NCBI RefSeq assembly: GCF_010731735.1
Contig: NZ_AP022588.1
Location: 3,162,001-3,226,000 of the forward strand
Source: Mycolicibacterium sediminis
GTDB taxonomy: Bacteria; Actinomycetota; Actinomycetes; Mycobacteriales; Mycobacteriaceae
Reading direction: 5' to 3'
DNA length: 64,000 bases
In this document: positions 24,150 to 33,006 of the stretch, piece by piece
Layout: the number at the start of each line of letters is the position of its first letter
How positions within the stretch are numbered: the stretch's first letter is position 1
Translations under genes and position numbers: made by a program
Notes under the pieces: model-generated
The model's database searches: none
Seen by the model: only the letters and a program-made list of their open reading frames with translations
Told to the model about the DNA's origin: nothing

Positions 24150-25559
24150 ATGACAGCGGAGAACGTAGCGGTACGCGCCGCTTCCACGCCGGCGGAACTC
24201 ACTGGTCGCGTCGTCCGACCCGTAGACGACGACTACGCGGTGGCGCGCCGGTCGTGGAACGAGCTGTTCAGCCACCGACCGCGCGTGATCGTCTACGCGC
24301 AGACGACCCAGGACGTCGTCACGGCGCTCGCGTGGGCGCGGTGGCACGACGTCCCGGTGCGGGTGCGCAGCGGTGGGCACTGCCTGGAGGGCTGGTCCAC
24401 CGTCGACGACGGCGTGGTGATCGACGTCAGCGAGATGAAGTCCGCCGCCATCGACCCGGCGGCGGGGACGGCCACCGTCGGCGCGGGGCTCAACCAGCTC
24501 GAGGCGGTGACCGCCCTGGGTGCCGCAGGCTTCGTGGCGCCGACCGGGACCGAGGGCAGCGTGGGTCTGGTCGGCGCCACGCTGGGCGGCGGCTTCGGCC
24601 TACTCACCCGCCCCTTCGGGATGGCGTCGGACAACCTGCTCGCCGCCGAGGTCGTCGTCGCGTCGGGAGACACGGGGGCCGAGGTGCTGGCGGTCGACGA
24701 GAACGATCACGCGGACCTGCTCTGGGCGCTCCGCGGGGCCGGCAACGGCAACTTCGGGATCGTCACCTCGCTGACCTACGCCATTCATCCCGTGGCACAG
24801 GCGATCTACGTGACGGCGAACTGGACGGGCCTCGGCGACCTCGTCGAGGTGTTCGACACCTGGCAGCGGTCGGCCCCCGGCGCCGACCGCCGGCTGACCA
24901 GTCAGCTCGAGATCCACGGGGACGCCATCTCCCTGATCGGCGTCCTGGTGTCGGATTCGGAGGCGGAGGCGCTCGAACTGTTGGCGCCCGTCCTGTCGAT
25001 AGGAACCCCGGTCGTCACGGCCACCGCCGGGAGCTGGGCCGACACGTACGCGGGGTTCCAACTCCCGACGGAGGACGAGCCGGCCAACTGGAAGTTCACC
25101 TCCCAGTTCATGACTCAGCCGTTCCCGGTCGAGGCCATCGAGGTGGTGCGGTCGTTCATGACGACGGCGCCCACCGCCGACTGCAACTACTTCACCAACG
25201 CGTTCGGTGGAGCCGTCGTTGACGGTGAGCCGTCCGGCGGGTCGGTGTTCGCCCACCGCGACGCGCTGTTCTACGCCGAGCCGGGGGCGGGCTGGGGCGC
25301 CCGAGGGGCGGATCCGGGGCCGGACGGCGATGCGCTGACGGCGACGTGTCTGGCATGGGTCGCCGACTTCAGCCGTGCCCTCGCGCCGTTCGCGAACGGC
25401 GCCTACGTCAACGTCCCCAACGCGGACGCCGAGGATTGGGCGGAACAGTACTGGGGACGGGGTGTCGAGCGGCTGCGGCGAGTGAAGGCGGCGTACGACC
25501 CCGACGGTGTGTTCACCTATGCCCAGAGCGTCCCGCCGGCACGTGACCCCAGCAGCTAG
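24150..25559 (+). CDS. FAD-binding oxidoreductase, berberine-bridge-enzyme type
   Basis: The 469-residue enzyme has a PP-loop FAD domain (about 20-200) and a C-terminal BBE motif (YWGRGVERLRRVKAAYDPDG). The His in RSGGHCLEG is the usual covalent attachment point to the flavin 8-alpha carbon. The second attachment cysteine found in bicovalent members is not seen in the APTGTEGSVG loop. These enzymes oxidise sugars, alcohols or alkaloids with O2. The ATG at 24150 lacks a strong ribosome binding site. It may be co-transcribed with the following membrane protein, which overlaps its end. Confidence 0.87.
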   Translation: MTAENVAVRAASTPAELTGRVVRPVDDDYAVARRSWNELFSHRPRVIVYAQTTQDVVTALAWARWHDVPVRVRSGGHCLEGWSTVDDGVVIDVSEMKSAAIDPAAGTATVGAGLNQLEAVTALGAAGFVAPTGTEGSVGLVGATLGGGFGLLTRPFGMASDNLLAAEVVVASGDTGAEVLAVDENDHADLLWALRGAGNGNFGIVTSLTYAIHPVAQAIYVTANWTGLGDLVEVFDTWQRSAPGADRRLTSQLEIHGDAISLIGVLVSDSEAEALELLAPVLSIGTPVVTATAGSWADTYAGFQLPTEDEPANWKFTSQFMTQPFPVEAIEVVRSFMTTAPTADCNYFTNAFGGAVVDGEPSGGSVFAHRDALFYAEPGAGWGARGADPGPDGDALTATCLAWVADFSRALAPFANGAYVNVPNADAEDWAEQYWGRGVERLRRVKAAYDPDGVFTYAQSVPPARDPSS

Positions 25560-26673
25560 CGCGTCGCCCGACGGCTGGTTCCTCCGGCGGGGACTGCCCG
25601 CGGTGCTGACGCCGCGGGCCCGCGCGCGCCACGTGACGTCACGATCGGCGCCGGCACTGGCGGCCTACGCCACCGTGACCGTCGCACTGCTGGTGGTCTA
25701 CCTCGTGACGGGAACCAGCGAGCTGTACGTCGACGGCGCACCGACACCCGCCGAGCGAATCGTGTTGACGGTCATCGTCTTCTGCCTCCCGCTGGCCCTG
25801 CTCGCCGGGTGGATGGTCGCGCGGCTGGAGAGCCGACGGACACGGGTGGCGGTCGCGGCGTCCGCGGTCGCCGTCGCCGTCGTCGCGAGCGTGATCCAGG
25901 GCGGGCCGTCGCACCTGCTCGGCGTCGCCATCGTCGTCGCGATCGTGGTCGCCTCGACGGCGACGGGTGTGGGTGCCGTGCTGGGGTGGGCGGTGCGCCT
26001 CACGGTCGCGCAGGCCGCCGCGATGGGTGATCTCTTCCTGCGGTCCCTGCCGGTGGTGTTGCTGACGGTGGTCGTCTTCTTCAACACCTACGTCTGGCTG
26101 ATGGCCGCCACGATCAGCCAGACGCGACTGTGGCTGGCGGTGCTCCTGCTGACCGCGGTGACGGCGGCCTTCGTCGTCTCGACGAGTGCGTCGCGGGTGC
26201 GGCCGATGTTGTCGTCGCTCGACGGCGCCGACGATTCCCACGACCTGTCCGGCACGCCCTTCGCGGGTGTCCCGGACCCGCCCACCGTCGCACCGCTCAA
26301 CCGTGCCGAGCGCGTCAACGTCGTCGTGGTGCTGGCCGCGGCCCAGATGGCGCACCTGCTGATCGTCGCGGTGTGCACGTCGGCCATCTACTTCGCGCTG
26401 GGGTTGATCGTGCTGAGTCCCGCGGTGCTCCAGAAGTGGACCGGCAACGGATCCACCGATGGGACGGTGCTCGGCATGACGGTGCCCGTCCCGCAGTCAC
26501 TGCTGAACATGACGCTGATCCTGTGCGCGTTGACGTTCATGTACGTCAGCGCCCGGTCGGTCGGCGACGACGAGTTCAAGCGCGACTTCCTGACACCGCT
26601 CATCGAGGACCTGCACGTCACGTTGATCGGCCGCAATCGGCATCACGGCGACACCGGCGGCGGCGGCAACTGA
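25543..26673 (+). CDS. integral membrane protein of unknown function
   Basis: The roughly 376-residue protein has at least seven strongly hydrophobic segments (for example AAYATVTVALLVVYLVTG, IVLTVIVFCLPLALLAGWM and PVVLLTVVVFFNTYVWL). The two hydrophilic portions are a loop near residue 240 and the C-terminal tail. I do not recognise a family. The GTG at 25543 overlaps the flavoenzyme gene by 17 bases and is favoured by codon phase, though a later GTG is possible. Its position suggests translational coupling with the flavoenzyme, but nothing defines what it transports or anchors. Confidence 0.75.
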   Translation: MTPAASASPDGWFLRRGLPAVLTPRARARHVTSRSAPALAAYATVTVALLVVYLVTGTSELYVDGAPTPAERIVLTVIVFCLPLALLAGWMVARLESRRTRVAVAASAVAVAVVASVIQGGPSHLLGVAIVVAIVVASTATGVGAVLGWAVRLTVAQAAAMGDLFLRSLPVVLLTVVVFFNTYVWLMAATISQTRLWLAVLLLTAVTAAFVVSTSASRVRPMLSSLDGADDSHDLSGTPFAGVPDPPTVAPLNRAERVNVVVVLAAAQMAHLLIVAVCTSAIYFALGLIVLSPAVLQKWTGNGSTDGTVLGMTVPVPQSLLNMTLILCALTFMYVSARSVGDDEFKRDFLTPLIEDLHVTLIGRNRHHGDTGGGGN

Positions 26674-26743
26674 CTCCGAGCGTGGACCCAGATCGGCCGC
26701 GTACCCTCGCGGACCCGTCCCGCCGGCGTCCTCGAGGAGAGCC

Positions 26744-27745
26744 ATGCGCATCATCACCGTGGAGGAGCACTTCCACCACCCCGGGTCCGTCGGTCGGGTC
26801 ATGGAGTTGTCCGGCCCCGCGCCCATCACGCCCGACGCCGGTTTCGGCGACTTCCTCGGGGACTTCGCCCCCGACCCGGAGGCGGCCGAGCAGCTCGGCG
26901 GCAGCCGACTGAAGCACATGGACGACGTGGGGATCGACGTGCAGGTCGTCTCGCACGGTGCGAACAGTCCCAGCGCCCTCGACCACCCCGAGGCGGTGAC
27001 CCTGTGCCGTCGGGTCAACGACGATCTCGCACGGCAGATCTCCGAGCACCCGACGCGCTTCCGCGGTTTCGCGACGATACCGCTGCACGACCCCCGGGCT
27101 GCAGCCGATGAATTGCGCAGATGCGTCGGGGATCTGGGCTTCGTGGGCACGCTGGTGACGGGGACCTGCGGCGGCCTGTTCCTCGACGACGCACGCTTCG
27201 AACCGGTCCTGGCGGCGGCCGAGGCGGTCGACCTCCCCATCTACGTCCATCCGGGGATGCCGCAGGCGCCGGTGTCGACGGCCTACTACGCGGGTGCGTG
27301 GCCGGCAGCGGTGCAGATGCTGTTCTCCGGACCCGGCTTCGGCTGGCATGCCGAGGCGGGCATCCACGTGCTGCGGCTGATCCTCTCGGGCGCCCTGGAC
27401 CGGCATCCGAACCTGAAGCTGCTCAGTGGCCACTGGGGTGAACTCGCGGCAGGCTGGCTGGACCGTTTCGACGAGGTGTTCGGCTGGGCGAAGGCGCTGG
27501 AGCGACCGGTGAGCGAGTACTACCGCCACAGCGTGTGGATCACGCCGTCGGGCATGTTCAGCCAAAACCAGCTCGACTACTACCTCGCCGAGGTCGGTGC
27601 CGACCGGATCATCTACTCCGAGGACTTCCCCTACGTCGTCCGCGACGACGTCTCGGAGTTCCTGAACCGCGCCGACGTCGACGACGACCAGCGCGAGGCG
27701 ATCGCCCACCGCAACGCCGAGCGGGTCCTCCGCATCGAGCCGTAG
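26744..27745 (+). CDS. amidohydrolase 2 family (ACMSD-like) hydrolase/decarboxylase
   Basis: The 333-residue TIM-barrel protein opens with VEEHFHHP, the ExHxH metal motif of the amidohydrolase-2 family. It has His in VHPGMPQ near 168, SGHWGE near 230 and SEDFPY near 290. Members decarboxylate aromatic or dienoic acids (ACMSD, gamma-resorcylate decarboxylase) or hydrolyse lactones. The ATG at 26744 follows GAGGAGAG by 5 bases, a strong start. It stands alone between the membrane protein and a convergent MFS gene. Confidence 0.88.
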   Translation: MRIITVEEHFHHPGSVGRVMELSGPAPITPDAGFGDFLGDFAPDPEAAEQLGGSRLKHMDDVGIDVQVVSHGANSPSALDHPEAVTLCRRVNDDLARQISEHPTRFRGFATIPLHDPRAAADELRRCVGDLGFVGTLVTGTCGGLFLDDARFEPVLAAAEAVDLPIYVHPGMPQAPVSTAYYAGAWPAAVQMLFSGPGFGWHAEAGIHVLRLILSGALDRHPNLKLLSGHWGELAAGWLDRFDEVFGWAKALERPVSEYYRHSVWITPSGMFSQNQLDYYLAEVGADRIIYSEDFPYVVRDDVSEFLNRADVDDDQREAIAHRNAERVLRIEP

Positions 27746-27759
27746 CCGTCGGGGATCTC

Positions 27760-29010
27760 TCAGCCCGAGACCGGAAGTGGCCCCGCCAGTTTCGACGGCC
27801 GGCAGATCAGCACCACGACGACGGTCAGTGCGGCGGCGACGGCGAACGCCACCTGGACGTTGAACAGGTCGGCGGCGCCGCCGAGCACGGCCGCGGCAAT
27901 TGGACGGGAGCCGACGAAACCGACGAGCCACAGCGCCATGATGCGGCCGCGCAGCTCCTCGGGCGCGCGCTCCTGCACCACCGTGCTCAGCCCGGTCATC
28001 GCCCACCCGAAGCCGAGCCCGGCCACCGCGAAGCCGGCCAGGGCGACGGCGGGCACCACGCCGGCCACCAGGACGGCGCTGCCCGCGGCGAGCCCGACCA
28101 GTCCGATCGAGGACACCTTCGCCGACGCCATGCGTCCGCGCATCAGCGCGAGCGTCCCCATGCCGACCGCGGCGCCGACGCCGAAGACCGCCGACAGCAG
28201 TCCGACCAGCCGGCTGTCACCGCCGAGCGAGTCGGCGAGCGAGGGCGCCAGCGTGATCGACGGGTCCGAGGCGATGCCGACGGTGGCGACCGCCACCAGC
28301 GCGAGCAGCAGTGGACGGTCGCGCCACACGTACAGAACGGCGGTGCGGACGCGGTAGTCCGTACTGGCGCGGCGCTCCGGCGGCGCGGGGAAGCGGACGG
28401 CGACGAGGAAGAGCGCGAAGATCAGGTGCAGGCCCGCCGCGGTGGCGAACGCGGCCGCCGCGCCGAGGTGCGCCGCGATGTAGGCGCCCGCCGCGGGCCC
28501 GACGATGCGGCCGATCGTCATGGGAATGCTGTTGAGCGCCATGGCCGTCGACAGCTCACCGTCACGGATCAGGTTCGGCACGATCGACTGCATCGCCGGC
28601 CCGCCCACCACGAAGCCGAGGCCGACGAGCAGCGAGCCGGTGAGGATGGGGACGGCAGTCGCCAGCCCCTCCAGGTCGGAGTCGACGAGGAGCCACGCCG
28701 CCACCAGTCCCGATCCCATGACGCACAGCGCTCTACCGAGCAGGATCTGCCGGGCCGGATCGCCGGTGTCGGCCCACTTGCCGCTGGTGGGGGTCAGGAC
28801 GAGCTGCGGCCCGAACTGCACGACGCCGACGAGGCCCACCATGAGCGCCGAGTGGGTCGCGTCGTACATGACGATCGCGGCGACGATGCCGTGGGTCCAC
28901 ACGGCGACGACGGCGAACATCTTGCCCCAGAACAGCGCACCGAACACCGGGTCGAACATCAGGCCGAGTGCCCCGCGTGGCCGTGGCGGTGAGACGGCGC
29001 CGGTGCTCAC
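27760..29010 (-). CDS. MFS transporter (Bcr/EntS-like exporter)
   Basis: The 416-residue protein has about 12 membrane helices. The first group starts at FGALFWGKMFAVVAVWTHG and the second half at LALVAVATVGIASDPS. Mid-loop motifs (SGKWADTG and ELRGRIMALW) fit the MFS drug or siderophore exporter group. A GTG at 29010 is used as the start. The frame continues to 29118, but that region is AT-rich and holds the promoter. It is divergent from the MsAcT orthologue across about 170 bases, which also carry a 20-base palindrome. Confidence 0.85.
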   Translation of the reverse strand: MSTGAVSPPRPRGALGLMFDPVFGALFWGKMFAVVAVWTHGIVAAIVMYDATHSALMVGLVGVVQFGPQLVLTPTSGKWADTGDPARQILLGRALCVMGSGLVAAWLLVDSDLEGLATAVPILTGSLLVGLGFVVGGPAMQSIVPNLIRDGELSTAMALNSIPMTIGRIVGPAAGAYIAAHLGAAAAFATAAGLHLIFALFLVAVRFPAPPERRASTDYRVRTAVLYVWRDRPLLLALVAVATVGIASDPSITLAPSLADSLGGDSRLVGLLSAVFGVGAAVGMGTLALMRGRMASAKVSSIGLVGLAAGSAVLVAGVVPAVALAGFAVAGLGFGWAMTGLSTVVQERAPEELRGRIMALWLVGFVGSRPIAAAVLGGAADLFNVQVAFAVAAALTVVVVLICRPSKLAGPLPVSG

Positions 29011-29133
29011 CTGCACGACGCGCCCTCGAACCGCCACGTCAGGCGATCGGACGGGAAGTGCGGCATCGAATATGCATAGCACATAGATGTATCCGGCCCA
29101 TCGCCACCGAGTCGTCACCGGGGGTATGAAGGG

Positions 29134-29153
29134 GTCAGGCGCCTACGCCTGAC
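29134..29153. promoter_or_regulatory. palindrome between the MFS exporter and MsAcT-type gene
   Basis: GTCAGGCG and CGCCTGAC are perfect 8-base arms around CCTA. The site is 30 bases before the acyltransferase GTG start and about 120 bases before the MFS start, so it could serve either gene. No regulator gene is adjacent. Confidence 0.5.
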
Positions 29154-29183
29154 TCAGTGAGGAACCACCGCGAAGGAGACCCC

Positions 29184-29849
29184 GTGACCGTCCGCCGCAT
29201 CCTCTGCTTCGGTGACTCGCTGACCTGGGGGTGGGTGCCGTCGGCCGACGGAGCGCCCACCGATCGCTTAGCACCGGACGTCCGGTGGACGGGGGTCCTC
29301 GCCGCGACGCTGGGCGGGGGCTTCGAGGTGATCGAGGAGGGGCTCAGCGCCCGCACCACCAACCTCGACGACCCCGCGGATCCCCGCCTCAACGGTGCCG
29401 CCTACCTGCCGTCGTGCCTGGCGAGTCACCTCCCGCTGGACCTGGTCGTCGTCATGCTCGGCACCAACGACACCAAGGCCTACTTCCGTCGGACGCCCAC
29501 CGACATCGGCCTCGGCGCGAGCGTCCTGATCGGTCAGGTGCTCTCCAGTGGCGGCGGGGTGGGCACGTCGTATCCCGCACCGCGAGTCCTCCTGATGGCG
29601 CCGCCGCCACTGGCGGAGACGCCGCACCCGTGGTTTCAGCTGATCTTCGAGGGTGCTCAGGAGAAGTCGGCCCGCCTGGCGCACGTCTACGAGTCGCTCG
29701 CGTCCTTCATGAAGGTGCCGTTCTTCGATGCGGGATCGGTCATCGCCACCGGCGGCGTCGACGGCGTCCACTTCACCGAGCAGAACAACCGCGACCTCGG
29801 CATGGCCCTGGCGGACCGGATCAGGGCGGTCTTCGACGAGGACGTCTGA
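29184..29849 (+). CDS. SGNH hydrolase, MsAcT-type acyltransferase/esterase
   Basis: The 221-residue GDSL enzyme is a strong match to the M. smegmatis acyltransferase MsAcT by direct recognition. It has FGDSLTWGWVP (Ser12), SARTTN, MLGTNDTKAYFRRTP, APPPLAETPHPWFQLIF and the DGVHFTE Asp/His pair near the end. MsAcT is known to transfer acyl groups in water in a hydrophobic-channelled octamer. This gene preserves those signature stretches. The GTG start at 29184 is set by an AAGGAGA site 7 bases upstream. The natural role of the family is unknown, though the divergent MFS exporter is suggestive. Confidence 0.93.
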   Translation: MTVRRILCFGDSLTWGWVPSADGAPTDRLAPDVRWTGVLAATLGGGFEVIEEGLSARTTNLDDPADPRLNGAAYLPSCLASHLPLDLVVVMLGTNDTKAYFRRTPTDIGLGASVLIGQVLSSGGGVGTSYPAPRVLLMAPPPLAETPHPWFQLIFEGAQEKSARLAHVYESLASFMKVPFFDAGSVIATGGVDGVHFTEQNNRDLGMALADRIRAVFDEDV

Positions 29850-29889
29850 GCGCGTCTCGGCGCGGGTCGACGGTTGTACCCCAAGTACC

Positions 29890-29906
29890 CGGTACCTGCG
29901 GTACCG
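29890..29906 (+). promoter_or_regulatory. GGTACC palindrome upstream of the AurF-like gene
   Basis: CGGTACC and GGTACCG are perfect 7-base arms around TGC. Further GTACC copies occur at 29876 and 29885, so the core is repeated four times in about 30 bases. It lies 47 bases before the AurF-like ATG and fits a clustered operator. Confidence 0.5.
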
Positions 29907-29952
29907 TTCGAAGGTCGGGACACGCCGATCGTCGAATGCGAAGGAGGTACCC

Positions 29953-30969
29953 ATGAAGTTGTTCACCTGGATGACGAGCTGGCGTCGCAACATGGACGTC
30001 GGCGACGACACCGAGTACGTCGAGAAGTTGACCACTCTGTCCGAGGGCTCGGTGCGACGGAACTTCGACCCCTATACGGACATCGACTGGCACGCCATCG
30101 AATTGGCCGTCACCCGGGACGACCCGCGGTGGATCCTGCCGAAGACCGATCCGCTGGGCAGGCATCCCTGGTACCAGGGTCAGCCCGTGCAGCGGCAGAT
30201 CGAGATCGGGATGTGGCGCCAGTCGAACGTGGCCAAGGTGGGTCTGCAGTTCGAGCTCATCCTGATCCGCGGCCTCACCAACTACGCGTTCTGGGTGCCC
30301 AACGGCTCACCCGAATACCGCTACTGCCTGCACGAGTCGGTCGAAGAGTGCAACCACACGATGATGTTCCAGGAGATGGTCAACGCCATCGGCATGGACG
30401 TCCCCGGGATGCCGCGGGTGCTGAAGTGGGCGGCGCCGTTCATCCCGCTCGTCGCCGGCCCGCTGCCCATCCCGTTCTTCTTCGGCGTCCTGGCCGGGGA
30501 GGAACCGATCGACCACACCCAGAAGAACGTGCTGCGCGAGGGCAAGAACCTGCACCCCATCATGGAACGCGTGATGGCGATCCACGTGGCCGAGGAGGCC
30601 CGGCACATCTCGTTCGCCCACGAGTACCTGCACAAGCGGGTGCCCGGCATGGGGCGGGTCAAGAAGTTCGCACTGTCGCTCTACGTGCCGGTGATCATGC
30701 GGCTGCTGTGTCAGGCGATCGTGGTGCCGCCCAGGAGCTTCTGGAAGGAGTACGACATTCCGAAGTCGGTCAAGAAGGACCTGTTCTTCGGTTCGTCGGA
30801 GTCCAAGTCGATGCTGCGGGACATGTTCGCCGACGTGCGGATGCTGTGCCACGACACCGGACTGATGAATCCCGTCGCCAAGTTCATCTGGCGGCTCTGC
30901 AGGATCGGTGGCCCGCCGAGCCGCTACCGCAGTGAGCCACAGCGGCAGCACGCCACTGCCGCGGCATAG
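29953..30969 (+). CDS. AurF-like diiron oxygenase
   Basis: The 338-residue protein is an alpha-helical diiron candidate. Two ExxH pairs are visible: Glu132/His135 in EECNH and Glu215/His218 in EEARH. These match the p-aminobenzoate N-oxygenase AurF family (PF11583), which oxidises arylamines or hydroxylates lipids. The start ATG 29953 follows a perfect AAGGAGGT, the strongest ribosome binding site in the window. A 15-base-stem terminator lies just downstream. Its natural substrate cannot be told. Genes of this family are widespread in mycobacteria without known function. Confidence 0.87.
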   Translation: MKLFTWMTSWRRNMDVGDDTEYVEKLTTLSEGSVRRNFDPYTDIDWHAIELAVTRDDPRWILPKTDPLGRHPWYQGQPVQRQIEIGMWRQSNVAKVGLQFELILIRGLTNYAFWVPNGSPEYRYCLHESVEECNHTMMFQEMVNAIGMDVPGMPRVLKWAAPFIPLVAGPLPIPFFFGVLAGEEPIDHTQKNVLREGKNLHPIMERVMAIHVAEEARHISFAHEYLHKRVPGMGRVKKFALSLYVPVIMRLLCQAIVVPPRSFWKEYDIPKSVKKDLFFGSSESKSMLRDMFADVRMLCHDTGLMNPVAKFIWRLCRIGGPPSRYRSEPQRQHATAAA

Positions 30970-30990
30970 CCGCTTCCGCACCGAGAACAC

Positions 30991-31023
30991 CGCCACCCAG
31001 TCGCGATTCGCGACTGGGTGGCG
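30991..31023. terminator. bidirectional terminator hairpin
   Basis: A perfect 15-base stem (CGCCACCCAGTCGCG paired with CGCGACTGGGTGGCG) closes a three-base ATT loop. It lies between the convergent AurF-like and MFS genes. No T-run is present on either side. Confidence 0.85.
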
Positions 31024-31035
31024 TGCGTTCGGGCC

Positions 31036-32478
31036 TCAGACGGCGTGCGGCTCGGGCGTCACCGCGACGGGAGCGGGTCGCGTACGCGGCATCGCGACCA
31101 CGGCCGCCGCAGTCGCCACGGCGGCCACCAGCACGCCGAGGAACACCGCGGCCGACCCCGACTGGATCAGAGCGGGGCCGAGCGAGGTGACGTCGCCCGC
31201 GCCGAAGATCGAGTTGGCGATGGCGCCGAAGATCGCGACGCCGACGGCACTGCCGAGGGAGCGGGCGAACATGTTGGTGCCCGTGACGATGCCGCGCTCG
31301 TTCCAGCCCACGCTCGCCTGAGCGGCGATGAGCGTCGGCACGGCGAGCAGGCCCATCCCGCCGCCGATCACGAAGCACGCCACGGCCACCGTCGCGACGT
31401 TCGGTCGGTGGGCGGTGGCGGCCAGCACGGAGGCTCCCGCGATGACCAGCACGGCGCCCAGCATCGAGGTCCGCTTGAACCCCCACCTCAGGTAGAACTT
31501 GCCGGCGATCGCCGCGGTCGCCGGCCAGCCCAGCGTCAGCGCCGCCAGCGCGAGACCGGCGACGATCGGCGTGACCCGAAGCGCACCCTCCAGGTAGGTC
31601 GGAACGTAGGACGTGAGGCCCATGAGGATGGCGCCGACGCCGAGGGCGACCACGGTCGTCGCGCACAGCAGTCGTCGCGAGAACACCCACATCGGCAGGA
31701 TCGGTTCTCGGGCGCGACGTTCGACGACGAGGAAGGCGGCCAGCAAGACCGCGCCGACCGCGAACGCCGTGATGCTCGGCACGGACGTCCAGGCCCAGGT
31801 CTGGCCGCCGCCGAGGATGGCCAGCACCAGCGAGGTCATCGCCGCCGCCAGCAGTAGCGCGCCGGCGACGTCGACACTGCGATCCTCCCGCGTGACGTTC
31901 TCGGTGAAGTGCCGGTTGAACATCCACGCCGCGACGAGGCACAGCGGGATGTTGATGAGGAACACCCCGCGCCAGATGCCGAGCTGCGAGAAGGTGCCGC
32001 CCAGCATCGGCCCGACGACCGACGAGACCGCCCACACGCTCGCCAGGTAGCCCTGCACCCTCGCCCGCTCGGCCACCGTGTAGATGTCGCCGACGATGGT
32101 CATCGCAGTCGGTTGCACGGCACCGGCCCCGATCCCCTGAATCGCGCGAAAGGCGATAAGCGCAAGCATGTTCCACGCGACCGCGCACAGGATCGAGCCG
32201 AGGAGGAACACGCCGATGCCCAGTAGCAGGATCGACTTGCGGCCGAAGACGTCCGACAGCTTGGCGTAGATCGGCGTCGTGACGGCTTGGCCCAGCAGGT
32301 AGGCCGAGAACAGCCACGGGAACTGGTTGAAGCCACCGAGTTCACCGACGATGGAGGGGACCGCCGTGGCGAGGACCGTCGCGTCGATGGCCACCAGTCC
32401 GGTGCTCAGCATCACCGATATGAGCACCGGTCCGCGTTCGGACCGGAATCCGACCGCCTCGGTCGAGGTCGAGGTCAC
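31036..32478 (-). CDS. MFS transporter, DHA2 (EmrB/QacA) drug exporter family
   Basis: The 480-residue protein has 14 predicted helices. DHA2 hallmarks include DATVLATAVPSI in helix 1, LSDVFGRKSILL in the first cytoplasmic loop and QGIGAGAVQPTAMTI near residue 115. These are typical of QacA/EmrB-type proton-driven drug efflux. The start is GTG at 32478. It converges on the AurF-like gene through the hairpin at 30991 and lies just 6 bases beyond the PPOX gene's stop, so co-transcription from the PPOX promoter is likely. Confidence 0.92.
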   Translation of the reverse strand: MTSTSTEAVGFRSERGPVLISVMLSTGLVAIDATVLATAVPSIVGELGGFNQFPWLFSAYLLGQAVTTPIYAKLSDVFGRKSILLLGIGVFLLGSILCAVAWNMLALIAFRAIQGIGAGAVQPTAMTIVGDIYTVAERARVQGYLASVWAVSSVVGPMLGGTFSQLGIWRGVFLINIPLCLVAAWMFNRHFTENVTREDRSVDVAGALLLAAAMTSLVLAILGGGQTWAWTSVPSITAFAVGAVLLAAFLVVERRAREPILPMWVFSRRLLCATTVVALGVGAILMGLTSYVPTYLEGALRVTPIVAGLALAALTLGWPATAAIAGKFYLRWGFKRTSMLGAVLVIAGASVLAATAHRPNVATVAVACFVIGGGMGLLAVPTLIAAQASVGWNERGIVTGTNMFARSLGSAVGVAIFGAIANSIFGAGDVTSLGPALIQSGSAAVFLGVLVAAVATAAAVVAMPRTRPAPVAVTPEPHAV

Positions 32479-32484
32479 CGCCGC

Positions 32485-32934
32485 CTAGCCCCGGCCGTCG
32501 GGCTGGTCGTTGTTCTTCTGCGCACCCCAGCCGTGGACCCGGTCGACGGCGATCAGCGCGCTCACCCGCGGCCGCTTGCGGTCGGGGTACTCCTTGCCCT
32601 GGTAGTGCCGGGACAGCGCGTCGATGTCGGCGAGGCCCTCGTCGTCGTAGATCTCGGTGACGTGCCCGATGACCGTGACGTGGGTGTACCAGTCGTCACC
32701 GTCGATCACCGTGAGCGAGACGCGTGGGTCTCTGCGCAGGTGGTCGAGGCGCTTGCGTCCGACGTCCATGTTGACCAGCACCTGGTCGTCGCGCAGGAGG
32801 TACCAGGTGGCGGCCGACACCGGGTGCCCGTCCGTGCGGACGGTGGCGATGACCGCGGGATTCGGCTTCGACAGCATCGCCTTCGCGTCGTCGGTCAGCG
32901 GCGAGGACGTCGGGTCTGAAGAGTTCGTGGACAT
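32485..32934 (-). CDS. PPOX class F420/FMN-dependent oxidoreductase
   Basis: The 149-residue split-barrel protein is of the pyridoxamine-5'-phosphate oxidase-like superfamily. It has ATVRTDGHPVSAATWYLL near residue 30 and NMDVGRKRLDHLRRDPRVSL near 65, the Rv1155-type flavin or F420 pocket. It ends in a charged tail. The ATG at 32934 lacks a strong ribosome binding site, and a leaderless start is possible. It is divergent from the GH3 gene and precedes the DHA2 exporter by 6 bases. Cofactor choice between F420 and FMN cannot be settled here. Confidence 0.85.
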   Translation of the reverse strand: MSTNSSDPTSSPLTDDAKAMLSKPNPAVIATVRTDGHPVSAATWYLLRDDQVLVNMDVGRKRLDHLRRDPRVSLTVIDGDDWYTHVTVIGHVTEIYDDEGLADIDALSRHYQGKEYPDRKRPRVSALIAVDRVHGWGAQKNNDQPDGRG

Positions 32935-32987
32935 CGGAGGGGGATGCCCCGCGGCGGGGCGTTCGAAGCACGACGGCCGTGTGACGA

Positions 32988-33006
32988 ATCCGGTGGTACA
33001 CCGGAT
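32988..33006. promoter_or_regulatory. operator-like palindrome between PPOX and GH3 genes
   Basis: ATCCGGTG and CACCGGAT are perfect 8-base arms around GTA. The site lies between the two divergent genes and overlaps the first possible GH3 ATG (33005). It may act on both promoters. No adjacent regulator gene is present. Confidence 0.55.
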
